A stretch of 64,000 nucleotides of DNA from Nocardioides deserti (GTDB lineage Bacteria > Actinomycetota > Actinomycetes > Propionibacteriales > Nocardioidaceae). The translations under genes were made by a program, and so were the position numbers. Shown one piece after another: positions 51,774 through 62,901 of this stretch (position 1 is the stretch's first letter; each line of letters begins with the position of its first letter). The stretch is from positions 62,001-126,000 of the forward strand of contig NZ_JACMYC010000002.1 of the NCBI RefSeq assembly GCF_014266025.1, read 5' to 3'. The notes beneath the pieces are model-generated. The model was given only the letters and a program-made list of their open reading frames with translations, made no database searches and had not been told where the DNA came from.

Positions 51774-52487
51774 GTGCGCAGCCGGCTCGTCGTCTTGGTG
51801 CTCGCCGCGGTCCTGGGGACCGGCGGCGGGGTGGCGGCCGGGCTGCTCGACGGTGGTGACGACCCGGACCGCGGGCAGACCCGGGTGGCCGACGACCCGC
51901 TCCGGCTCGGCGTCGAGCACGTCGACCTCGGCTGCACCGGCCAGGCCGTCCTCGTCGTCGCGACCGGTGACACGCCCACCGCGCTGCGGGGGGCGGTGGC
52001 CGACCACGGCGACGCGGTCCGCTACCTCCGCACCGCCGACTCCTGCGACACCCGCTGGGCCCAGGACGAGGACCGCGCGACGCCGACCTGGGCGGCGTAC
52101 CTCGGCCCGCACGACGACCTCGTCGAGCCCTGCGCCGACCGGATGACCAGCGCGCACAAGGGCGACGTCCTCACCGTGCTGACCGCCGGGACCACGGACC
52201 TGGTGCGCTGCGTCTGCGTGCTGCCGACCGCCGACATGCCCGAGCTGCGCCTGGGGATGCCGGTCGACCAGGAGCTCGGCATCTGGGTCCGCGCGCTGCA
52301 GGGGATGCTCGTCGACATCGACCCGGCGCGCTTCCCGGAGGAGCGCGTCACCGGCCGCTACGACGAGGCGACGGTCGCGCGGATGGCGCCGCTGCAGGAC
52401 TTCCACGACATCGAGCCGGGCAGCCCGGTCGACGAGGCGTCGTGGCGGGCGGTGCGGGACCGGGCCTGCGGCTCCTACGACTTCTGA
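51774..52487 (+). CDS. exported or membrane-anchored protein with peptidoglycan-binding-like C-terminus
   Basis: The 237-aa product starts with a basic/hydrophobic signal or anchor (RSRLVVLVLAAVLGTGGGVAAGLL). An extracellular domain with six Cys (for example LGCTGQAV, DSCDTRW, EPCADRM, RCVCVLP) probably forms disulfides. The C-terminal 70 residues, ELGIWVRALQGMLVDI...VTGRYDEATVARMAPLQDFHDI, resemble a PG_binding_1 domain. GTG 51774 is 6 nt after TAGTCT, a leaderless start. It probably sits at the cell wall; the activity is unknown. Confidence 0.75.
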   Translation: MRSRLVVLVLAAVLGTGGGVAAGLLDGGDDPDRGQTRVADDPLRLGVEHVDLGCTGQAVLVVATGDTPTALRGAVADHGDAVRYLRTADSCDTRWAQDEDRATPTWAAYLGPHDDLVEPCADRMTSAHKGDVLTVLTAGTTDLVRCVCVLPTADMPELRLGMPVDQELGIWVRALQGMLVDIDPARFPEERVTGRYDEATVARMAPLQDFHDIEPGSPVDEASWRAVRDRACGSYDF

Positions 52488-52501
52488 CCGGCTCGGATCG
52501 C

Positions 52502-53185
52502 TCAGAGCAGGTGGTCGATCGGCTGGCCGTCCGCGAGCAGGTCCAGCGCCCGCGCGGCGCGCAGGGCCGCGTCGTACGCCGTGTCGTCGTCGGTGGCGAC
52601 CGGATCGTCGTCGGTCGGGCCGGCGCGGGTGTGCAGCCGCGCGAGCAGGTCCTCGCGGGGCAGCCCGCGCAGCTGCAGCAGCACGAACGGGTCGCCGTCG
52701 ACCAGCCACCCGAGCTGGGTGAGCACCGCCAGCGCGTGCACGCACGGGTCGGTCCAGCCCTCGCAGGTGCATGTCGCGCCGAGCTCGCCGCCGTAGGGCA
52801 GCAGCTCGACACCGGCGTCCTCCGCGTGCTCGACCAGCGTGTGCGGCAGGTCGCCGGCCATGAGGGCCGCCACCCGCCCGGCCTCGGCCGCCACGGTCTC
52901 GACGAACGCGTCCCGGGCGACGTCGTCGAGCACCGGCACGGTGCCCGAGGTCGTCCACAGCCCGCCGTCGTCCTCGACCGCCGCGACGAACGAGCCGCGG
53001 TCCACGATGATTCCGCCGATCCGCCCGGAGCGGGCCAGCCGGCGAGCGGCGACCAGGTCCGCCTCGTCGTACGCCGCCTCCTCGACCGCCCGCAGCCAGG
53101 CGCGCCCCCACCAGGTCGCCGCCCGCGCGCCGCCGCGCCGCGCCGGCAGGCGCGGGTGGACGACGCGGGTCGCCGGGTCGGCCAC
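52502..53185 (-). CDS. SWIM zinc-finger protein, 227 aa
   Basis: The SWIM motif C-x-C-x(n)-C-x-H is seen as ATCTCEGWTDPCVHALAVL (about residues 136-154). The N-terminal part starts with RRGGARAATWWGRAWLRAVEE, as in bacterial SWIM proteins partnered with SNF2 helicases. The last 30 residues are acidic. It presumably binds DNA or the helicase. The start at GTG 53185 is 1 nt after the helicase stop, so both are in one unit. Confidence 0.9.
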   Translation of the reverse strand: MADPATRVVHPRLPARRGGARAATWWGRAWLRAVEEAAYDEADLVAARRLARSGRIGGIIVDRGSFVAAVEDDGGLWTTSGTVPVLDDVARDAFVETVAAEAGRVAALMAGDLPHTLVEHAEDAGVELLPYGGELGATCTCEGWTDPCVHALAVLTQLGWLVDGDPFVLLQLRGLPREDLLARLHTRAGPTDDDPVATDDDTAYDAALRAARALDLLADGQPIDHLL

Positions 53186-53186
53186 C

Positions 53187-55988
<2,802 letters not shown>

Positions 55989-56045
55989 CCGCAGGACCGT
56001 AACCGCTGCTGCCGACAGCGCACGCGCGGCCGGTACGGTCGCCGC
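55989..56045. promoter_or_regulatory. 57-bp divergent leaderless promoter pair (SNF2 / glutathione peroxidase)
   Basis: On minus, TACGGT stands 7 nt before GTG 55988. On plus, the identical TACGGT stands 6 nt before ATG 56046. The intervening bases show no operator-like symmetry. Confidence 0.5.
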
Positions 56046-56543
56046 ATGAGCATCCTCGACCTGCCGATCAACCGCCTCGACGGGACGCCCGCGACCCTCG
56101 GCGAGATCACCGGCGGCAAGCCGGCCCTGCTGGTCAACGTGGCCAGCAAGTGCGGCCTCACTCCCCAGTACGCCGGCCTCGAGACGCTCCACGAGGAGCT
56201 GGCCGCCTCGGGCTTCACTGTCGTCGGGGTGCCGTGCAACCAGTTCCTGGGGCAGGAGCCGGGCACGGCCGAGGAGATCGAAGAGTTCTGCTCCGCGACG
56301 TACGGCGTCACCTTCCCGATGACCGAGAAGATCGAGGTCAACGGCGAGGGCCGGCACCCGATCTACGACGAGCTCGTGCGCACCCCCGACGAGCAGGGCG
56401 AGGCGGGCGACGTGCAGTGGAACTTCGAGAAGTTCCTCGTCGACGGCACCGGCCGCGTCGTCGCCCGGTTCCGGCCCGGCGTCGAGCCGGACGACCCCTC
56501 GCTGCGCGACGCCGCCCGCGCGCTGGCGGCCAGCGCCGCCTGA
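56046..56543 (+). CDS. glutathione peroxidase-family thiol peroxidase (Cys type)
   Basis: The 165-aa product has peroxidatic Cys36 in NVASKCGLTPQY, Gln70 in CNQFLGQEPG and Trp in DVQWNFEKFLVD, the Cys-Gln-Trp set of the family. Cys82 in EEFCSATYG is placed as the resolving Cys of the thioredoxin-dependent members, and there is no Sec codon. It reduces hydroperoxides in the cytosol with a thioredoxin-like donor. ATG 56046 is leaderless. It is divergent from the SNF2 gene. Confidence 0.93.
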   Translation: MSILDLPINRLDGTPATLGEITGGKPALLVNVASKCGLTPQYAGLETLHEELAASGFTVVGVPCNQFLGQEPGTAEEIEEFCSATYGVTFPMTEKIEVNGEGRHPIYDELVRTPDEQGEAGDVQWNFEKFLVDGTGRVVARFRPGVEPDDPSLRDAARALAASAA

Positions 56544-56659
56544 CCTGCCCCGCCCGCCGCCCTGCACCGGGCGGGTGCACCGGGCGGGTGACCAAGGCCA
56601 CGGCCGGGGCGACCTCCGCCGACAGGACGCGTGACCGCGGGCGCCCCTAACCTTCCGCG

Positions 56660-58147
56660 GTGAGCACCGACCTCTCCACCAGCCCGCCCGGCGCGCCCGG
56701 CGCGCCCGACAAGCTCGACCGCCAGGTCCTCGTCGTCGCCGGCGTCGTCGTGCTCGGCGCGATCATGTCGATCCTCGACATCACCGTCGTCTCGGTGGCC
56801 CTCGAGACCTTCCAGCGCGAGTTCGACGCGACGACCGCCCAGGTCGCGTGGACGATGACCGGCTACACCCTGGCCCTGGCCAGCGTGATCCCGCTGACCG
56901 GCTGGGCCTCGGACCGGTTCGGCACCAAGCGGCTCTACCTGGTCGCGATCGTCCTCTTCGCCGCCGGCTCCGCGCTCTGCGCCGCGGCCACCTCGCTGGA
57001 GATGCTGGTCGCCTTCCGCGTGCTGCAGGGCCTGGGCGGCGGCATGCTCGTGCCGCTCGGCATGACGATCCTGACCCGCGCGGCCGGCCCGGAGCGGATC
57101 GGTCGGGTCATGGCCGTCATGGGCATCCCGATGCTGCTCGGCCCGATCTTCGGCCCGATCATCGGCGGCGCGCTCATCGAGAACGCCAGCTGGCACTGGA
57201 TCTTCCTCATCAACGTCCCGATCGGCGTGGTCGCGATCGTGTACGCCGCCAAGGTGCTGCCGAAGGACTCCGTCGAGCCCTCGGAGACCTTCGACTGGCT
57301 CGGCATGCTGCTGCTCTCCCCCGGCCTCGCGCTGTTCCTCTACGGCGTGTCCACGATCCCCGAGACCGGCACCGTCATGGACGCCGAGGTGCTCGTCCCC
57401 GCGATCGTCGGCCTGCTGCTGATCGCCGCGTTCGTGCCGTGGGCGCTCGCCCGCGCCAACAAGCACCCGCTGGTCGACCTGCGGCTGTTCACCAACGGCA
57501 CGATGACCGTCGCGGTGATCGCGATGTCGCTGTTCGCGATCGCCTTCTTCGGCGCCAGCCTGCTCTTCCCGCTCTACTTCCAGCAGGTCCGCGACGAGGG
57601 CGCCCTCTCCGCCGGCCTGCTGCTCGCGCCGCAGGGCGTCGGCGCGATGCTCGTCATGCCGGTCGCCGGCGTGCTGTCCGACCGGATCGGCCCCGGCAAG
57701 ATCGTGCTCGCCGGCGTCGCGGTGATCACCGTCGGCATGGGCATGTTCGCCACGCTCGACGCGACCACGTCGTACACGTTCCTCATGGGCGCGCTGTTCG
57801 TCATGGGCCTCGGCATGGGCGCCACGATGATGCCGATCATGTCCGCGGCGCTGCAGACGCTGCGCGGCCACACCGTCGCCCGTGGCTCCACGCTGCTCAA
57901 CATCGTCCAGCAGGTCGCCGCCTCGATCGGCACCGCGATCTTCTCGGTGCTGCTCACCAACGGCGTCAAGAACGACGTCCGTCCCTCGCAGGACCCCGCT
58001 CAGGTCCTCGACGACCTGGCCGGCGTCTTCGGCGGGACCTTCTGGGTGGCGGCCGTGATGGTCGCCGTCGTGCTCGTGCCGGCGTTCTTCCTGCCGCGCA
58101 AGCCCCCCGCCGAGCCGGTCGACCAGACCGCGCTCATGGGTCACTGA
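56660..58147 (+). CDS. DHA2-family (EmrB/QacA) MFS multidrug exporter
   Basis: The 495-aa product has 14 hydrophobic helices. Motif D1 is seen as LDITVVSVALETFQ in helix 1, motif A as GWASDRFGTKRLYL (about 76-89), motif B as RVLQGLGGGMLVPLG, and motif C as GIPMLLGPIFGPIIGG (about 154-169), the antiporter signature. It is expected to export drugs or metabolites in exchange for protons. GTG 56660 is 6 nt after TAACCT (56648-56653), a leaderless start. No linked regulator gene is apparent. Confidence 0.93.
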   Translation: MSTDLSTSPPGAPGAPDKLDRQVLVVAGVVVLGAIMSILDITVVSVALETFQREFDATTAQVAWTMTGYTLALASVIPLTGWASDRFGTKRLYLVAIVLFAAGSALCAAATSLEMLVAFRVLQGLGGGMLVPLGMTILTRAAGPERIGRVMAVMGIPMLLGPIFGPIIGGALIENASWHWIFLINVPIGVVAIVYAAKVLPKDSVEPSETFDWLGMLLLSPGLALFLYGVSTIPETGTVMDAEVLVPAIVGLLLIAAFVPWALARANKHPLVDLRLFTNGTMTVAVIAMSLFAIAFFGASLLFPLYFQQVRDEGALSAGLLLAPQGVGAMLVMPVAGVLSDRIGPGKIVLAGVAVITVGMGMFATLDATTSYTFLMGALFVMGLGMGATMMPIMSAALQTLRGHTVARGSTLLNIVQQVAASIGTAIFSVLLTNGVKNDVRPSQDPAQVLDDLAGVFGGTFWVAAVMVAVVLVPAFFLPRKPPAEPVDQTALMGH

Positions 58148-58165
58148 CCCGCTCGGCACCAACCT

Positions 58166-58211
58166 CTCGTGCTACCCAGCGTGCGCTCCGGCGCACGGTG
58201 GGCAGCACGAG
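58166..58211. terminator. long hairpin with UNCG-type loop between MFS and RecQ genes
   Basis: A 21-position stem with two mismatches, CTCGTGCTACCCAGCGTGCG in its left arm, is capped by C(TCCG)G, a member of the stable cUNCGg tetraloop class. It lies between two convergent genes and should stop both transcripts. Confidence 0.75.
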
Positions 58212-58256
58212 CCGTTTGCCGGGGTGGTGCGGTTCCGGCCGGAGGCCGCCCCCGCC

Positions 58257-60374
58257 TCAGCCGGTGACCGCGAGGACGAGCGGCAGCACCTCGGCCGCGC
58301 CCGCGCCGCGCAGCGCCCGGGCGGCGAGGGTCAGGCTCCAGCCGGTGTCGGTGCGGTCGTCGACGAGCAGCACCCGCGCGCCCTCGGGCACGTCGGCGTG
58401 CAGGGCGGAGCGACGACCGACGGCGGCGACCCGCTGGGCGGAGTTCATCGCACCCTGACCAGGGGCGACGTCCGGGTCGACGACCGCCCAGGTGCCGACC
58501 ACCGGGATGCCGAGGAAGCGGGACAGCCCGGCCGCCAGGTCGCTGGTCAGCGTCGGGCGGGTCGCCGACTCGGCGTGCACGATGACGTCGACCTGCGGCC
58601 GCCACTCCTGGAGCACCTCGACGACGGCGCGCACGAGCGGCACGGGCACCGGCCCGTCGGGCTTGCCGGGCGCGAAGAGCTCCCGCAGGGCCTGCCCGTG
58701 CCCGAGGTCGGTCAGCCTGGCCACAGCGCGACCCTCGGACGCGCCGTCCCTGATCTTGCCCTTGAGGTCGATGCCGAGGTTGGACAGCGCGGTCGGCCAC
58801 ATCTTGCGCGGCTCGACGACGACACCGGGGCGCGCAAGCCGGGCGCCGGCCTCCTCCAGCGCGGCGGCCGAGACGTCGGTGGACAGGTCGAGCCCGCCGC
58901 AGTTGTCGCAGCGGCCGCAGTCGGCCGCCTCGGGGTCGTCCAGCTGGTCGCGCAGGAACCGCATCCGGCACCGTTCCGTCGCGATGTAGTCGAGCATCGC
59001 CTGCTGCTCCCGCTCGCGCGCCTCGGTCACCCGGCGGTAGCGCTCCTCGTCGTAGCTCCACTCCCGCCCCGTCGACTCCCACCCGCCGCGGACGCGGCGC
59101 ACGGCGCCGTCCACGTCGAGCACCTTGAGCATCGTCTCCAGCCGGGTGCGGGTCAGCTCGACCCGCGTCTCGAGCGCGGCGGTGCTCATCGGCCGGCCCT
59201 CCTCGGCGAGGACCTGCAGCGTCTGCCGGACCAGCTCCTCGCGAGGGAAGGCCAGCGAGGCGAAGTAGTGCCAGATGTCGCGGTCCTCGGTCGCCGGCAG
59301 GAGGACGACCACCGCCTCGTCGGTGCCTCGGCCGGCGCGGCCGACCTGCTGGTAGTAGGCGACCGGCGAGGCCGGCGCGCCCATGTTGACCACGAAGCCG
59401 AGCGTCGCGTCGAAGCCCATCCCCAGCGCGCTCGTCGCCACGAGGGCCTTGACCCGACCGGCGGCGAGGTCCTGCTCGAGGGCCTGCCGCTCGGTGGTGT
59501 CGGTCTGGCCGGAGTACGCCGCGACGTCGTGCCCGCGCGAGCGCAGGAAGTCCGCGATCTCCTGGGTCGCGGCGACCGTGAGGCAGTAGACGATCCCCGA
59601 CCCGGGCTGCTCGGCGAGGTGGTCGGCGAGCCAGGCCAGCCGCTGGTCGGCCGTCTTGAGCCGGACCACGCCCAGGCGCAGCGACTCGCGGTCCAGCGAA
59701 CCGCGCAGCACCAGCACCTGCTGGCCGAGCGGGCCCAGCTGCTCGGCCACGTCGGCGGTCACCCGCTCGTTGGCGGTCGCTGTCGTGGCGAGGACGGGGA
59801 TGCCGTCGGGCAGCTCCGCCAGCAACGTGCGGATCCGGCGGTAGTCGGGCCGGAAGTCATGACCCCAGTCGGAGATGCAGTGCGCCTCGTCGACCACGAG
59901 CAGGCCGCAGGTCGCCGCCAGCTTCGGCAGCACCTCGTCGCGGAAGCCCGGGTTGTTGAGCCGCTCGGGGCTGACGAGCAGCACGTCGACCTCGCCGTCG
60001 CGGATCGCCTGGTGGGTCGGCTCCCAGTCCTCGATGTTGGTCGAGTTGATCGTCACGGCCCGGATGCCGGCGCGCTCGGCGGCGGCGATCTGGTTGCGCA
60101 TGAGCGCGAGCAGCGGCGACACGATCACCGTCGGCCCGGCGCCCTGGCCGCGCAGCAGCAGGGTCGCCACGAAGTACACCGCCGACTTGCCCCAGCCGGT
60201 CCGCTGGACCACCAGCGCACGCCGACGGTCGACCGCGAGCGCCTCGATCGCCGACCACTGGTCCTCGCGCAGGACCGCGTCGTCGCTGCCGACCAGCGCG
60301 CGCAGGTGCTCCTCCGCCTGCCGGCGTACGTCGGTCGAGCTCGCGGTCGAGGACGGGGCGGCGGGAGAGCTCAT
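58257..60374 (-). CDS. RecQ-type DNA helicase fused to a phosphoribosyltransferase-like domain
   Basis: The 705-aa product has RecQ motifs: Walker A QRTGWGKSAVYF (residues 57-68), DEAH in VVDEAHCISDWGHDFRPDY (about 160), SALGMGFDATLGFVVNMG, and QQVGRAGRGTDEAVV. A Cys cluster near 465-490 (ERCRMRF...DCGRCDNCGG) is the RecQ zinc site. Beyond it, about 200 residues lack an HRDC domain and end in VLLVDDRTDTGWSLTLA (about 671-687), the PRPP-binding loop of type I phosphoribosyltransferases, and DVIVHAESATRPTL. ATG 60374 is chosen; the frame is longer upstream without conservation. The fusion recurs, to my recollection, in actinomycetes; its purpose is unknown. Confidence 0.9.
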   Translation of the reverse strand: MSSPAAPSSTASSTDVRRQAEEHLRALVGSDDAVLREDQWSAIEALAVDRRRALVVQRTGWGKSAVYFVATLLLRGQGAGPTVIVSPLLALMRNQIAAAERAGIRAVTINSTNIEDWEPTHQAIRDGEVDVLLVSPERLNNPGFRDEVLPKLAATCGLLVVDEAHCISDWGHDFRPDYRRIRTLLAELPDGIPVLATTATANERVTADVAEQLGPLGQQVLVLRGSLDRESLRLGVVRLKTADQRLAWLADHLAEQPGSGIVYCLTVAATQEIADFLRSRGHDVAAYSGQTDTTERQALEQDLAAGRVKALVATSALGMGFDATLGFVVNMGAPASPVAYYQQVGRAGRGTDEAVVVLLPATEDRDIWHYFASLAFPREELVRQTLQVLAEEGRPMSTAALETRVELTRTRLETMLKVLDVDGAVRRVRGGWESTGREWSYDEERYRRVTEAREREQQAMLDYIATERCRMRFLRDQLDDPEAADCGRCDNCGGLDLSTDVSAAALEEAGARLARPGVVVEPRKMWPTALSNLGIDLKGKIRDGASEGRAVARLTDLGHGQALRELFAPGKPDGPVPVPLVRAVVEVLQEWRPQVDVIVHAESATRPTLTSDLAAGLSRFLGIPVVGTWAVVDPDVAPGQGAMNSAQRVAAVGRRSALHADVPEGARVLLVDDRTDTGWSLTLAARALRGAGAAEVLPLVLAVTG

Positions 60375-60448
60375 GCCGACCTGTCTACCAGCGGCCGGGG
60401 ACGGTCCGGGGCCGCCCTCCACAGGCCCGGCCCCGGCGCCCCGTCAGG

Positions 60449-62392
60449 TCACCAGATCCGGACGCGCCGGTCGGGGTCGAGCCAGAGCCCGTCGCCCTCC
60501 GCGGTGCCGAACACCTCGTGGAACTCGTCGAGGTTGCGGACGATGTTCGCGCGGAACTCCGGCGGGCTGTGCGGGTCGATGGTGAGGTACTGCTGCTCCT
60601 GCTGCTTGCGGCGCTTGGTGCGCCACACGTAAGCCCAGTTCAGGAACAGCCGCCGCCGGTCCTCCTCGGAGGCCGAGCCGCCCTCGGAGATCAGGAACGC
60701 CTTGTGGGCGATGGTCAGCCCACCGAGGTCACCGATGTTCTCGCCGACGGTGAGCGAGCCGTTGACGTGCTCGCCGGGCAGGCTGCGCGGCTCGAACCCG
60801 TCGTACTGCTCGACGAGCGCCTTGGACTTCACCTCGAAGGCGGCCTTGTCGGCCGGGGTCCACCAGTCGTTGAGGTTGCCCTCGCCGTCGTACTGCGCGC
60901 CCTGGTCGTCGAAGCCGTGGCCGATCTCGTGTCCGATGACGGCGCCGATGCCGCCGTAGTTCTCCGCCGGGTGGGCGTCGGGGCTGAAGAACGGCTTCTG
61001 CAGGATGCCCGCGGGGAAGCAGATCTCGTTGGTGCCGGGGTTGTAGTAGGCGTTGACCGTCTGCGGCAGCATGAACCACTCGTCGCGGTCGACCGGGGCG
61101 CCGATCTTCGCCAGCTGCCGGTCGGTCTCGAACGCCGACGCCGCCGCGACGTTGCCGAGCAGGTCGTCCGCGGTCACCCGCAGCGCGGAGTAGTCGCGGA
61201 ACTTCTCGGGGTAGCCGATCTTGGGCCGGAAGGTCGCGAGCTTCTCGTAGGCCCGCTGCTTGGTGTCCTCGGTCATTCAGTCCAGCTGCGAGATCGACTG
61301 GCGGTACGCCGCGAGCAGGTTCGCGACCAGGTCGTCCATGAGCGCCTTGGACGTCGGCGGGAAGTGCCGCGCGACGTACTCCTTGCCGACCGCCTCGCCG
61401 ATTGCGCCCTCGACGAACGCCACGCCGCGCTTCCAGCGGGCGCGCAGCTCGGGTGTGCCGTTGAGGGTGCGGCCGTAGAAGTCGAAGTTGGTCTCGACGA
61501 AGTCGTCGGTGAGGTACGCCGCGGAGGACCGCAGCACGTGGCTGAGCATCCACGGGCGCCACGCGTCGATCGGGACCTCGTCGAGGACGGTGGAGAGGTG
61601 GCCGAGGTACGACGGCTGGCGCACGCACGCCTCGGCGAGGGTCTCCTCGGTGCCGCCGAGGTTGGTGACGTAGGCGTCCCAGTCGAAGGCCGGGCACAGC
61701 TGCTTGATGTCGGCCAGCGTCATCAGGTTGTAGGTCTTCTGCACGTCGCGGGTCTCGGCCCGCTCCCAGTGGCCGGCGGCCAGGCGGGTGTCGATCTCGA
61801 GGACCGTCCGCGCGGCGGCCTCGGGGCGCGGGTGCTCGGCGAGGGTGAAGAGGCGCTCGAGGTAGGCGACGTACGCGTCGCGGATCTCGGCGAACTTCTC
61901 CTCGCGGTAGTACGACTCGTCCGGCAGGCCCAGCCCGCCCTGCACGAGGTGCATGAGGTAGCGGTCCGAGCGGCGGTCGTCGGTGTCGACGTACGACCCG
62001 AACAGGCCGTGGCCGCCCACCCGCTCGAACTCGCCCAGGAACGCCGCCAGGTCGCGCACGTCGCGCAGCCCCTCGACCGCGTCGAGCAGCGGCCGGATCG
62101 GGCGGGTGCCGCGCGCGTTGATCGTCTCGGTGTCCATGAAGGACGCGAAGAGGTCGCCGATCTTGCGGGCGTCGTCGGTCATCGTCGCGGGGTCGCCCGC
62201 GGCGAGCTCCTCGATGATCTCCCGGACGTGCGCCTCCGCGGCGTCGGCGAGCTGGACGAACGGGCCCCAGCTGGACCGGTCGTCGGGGATCTCGGTCTCG
62301 TCGAGCCACCGGCCGTTGACGTGGCCGAACAGGTCGTCCTGCGGGCGGATGTCGGGGTCCATGCCCGGGCGGGCGTCATCCAGGATCGTCAC
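60449..62392 (-). pseudogene. M13 (neprilysin-type) metallopeptidase split by an in-frame TGA
   Basis: Two abutting ORFs in one frame make a full-length PepO/neprilysin-like protein of about 647 codons. The first, 62392-61277 (371 aa, leaderless GTG after TAGGGT), is the helical M13 N-domain and starts PDIRPQDDLFGHVNGRW. The second, 61276-60449 (275 aa), starts MTEDTKQRAYEKL and contains the catalytic GHEIGHGFDDQG (HExxH) and ENIGDLGG (third zinc ligand). The junction reads CTG GAC TGA ATG, where the family has Leu-Asp/xx-Trp-Met, so a TGG Trp codon has become TGA. A single base change or sequencing error explains it; the immediate ATG could allow restart and expression of a catalytic half. 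Confidence 0.85.
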
Positions 62393-62455
62393 GGCACGAC
62401 CCTAACCGCCACGACCCACTGCGCCCGGGCGCGCAGCACCGCTACGTTCGGCGCC

Positions 62456-62752
62456 ATGAGCAACCCGATCCGCGTCGTCGCGACCCTGCCCGTCCAGCCC
62501 GACCAGGCCGACGCCGCCCGCACGGCGCTCGCCGCCCTGGCCGCTGCCACGCTCGCGAACGACGAGGGCTGCCTGCAGTACGACGCCTTCGAGTCCGCCA
62601 CCGCCCCCGGCACCTTCATCACCATCGAGGCGTGGGGGTCCCAGGCCGCCATCGACGCCCACATGGCCGCCCCGCACGTCGCCGAGGCCTTCGGCGTGCT
62701 CGGCCCGATCCTCGCCGGTGAGGTCGGGCTGCACCCGCTCCGCGCGGTCTGA
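62456..62752 (+). CDS. antibiotic biosynthesis monooxygenase (ABM)-domain protein, 98 aa
   Basis: The product is a single ferredoxin-like ABM domain: IRVVATLPVQPDQADAARTALAALAAAT, then NDEGCLQYDAFESATAPGTFITIEAWGSQAAIDAHMAAPHVAEAF (in pieces). The pattern is that of small YgiN-like quinol monooxygenases and dimeric cofactor-free oxygenases. ATG 62456 is 7 nt after TACGTT, a leaderless start. It is divergent from the M13 gene by 63 nt. Confidence 0.88.
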   Translation: MSNPIRVVATLPVQPDQADAARTALAALAAATLANDEGCLQYDAFESATAPGTFITIEAWGSQAAIDAHMAAPHVAEAFGVLGPILAGEVGLHPLRAV

Positions 62753-62777
62753 GCGCGGGGGCGCCGCCGTTCGCTGC

Positions 62778-62888
62778 ATGTAACGCGCTGTCCACGGAAC
62801 TACCGCGCCGCTCGAACGGCGCGGTAGTTGCCCGGATGGCGCGGTAGACGGCCGACAGCGCGGTAGTTGCACCGACAGCGCGTTACAT
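62778..62888. terminator. nested long inverted repeat between convergent ABM and quinone reductase genes
   Basis: The outer arms are ATGTAACGCGCTGTC (62778-62792) and its exact complement (62874-62888). Inside lies a perfect 13-bp hairpin, AACTACCGCGCCG/CGGCGCGGTAGTT (62798-62829), followed by two more copies of GCGCGGTAG on the same strand. It fills the whole 149-bp junction and most likely stops both transcripts. Confidence 0.6.
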
Positions 62889-62901
62889 ATGAGCCGCCGG
62901 A

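Noticed and set aside
61277..61279. Selenocysteine insertion at the M13 TGA
   Set aside because: The family has Trp at this position, not Cys or Sec, and no SECIS-like hairpin follows.
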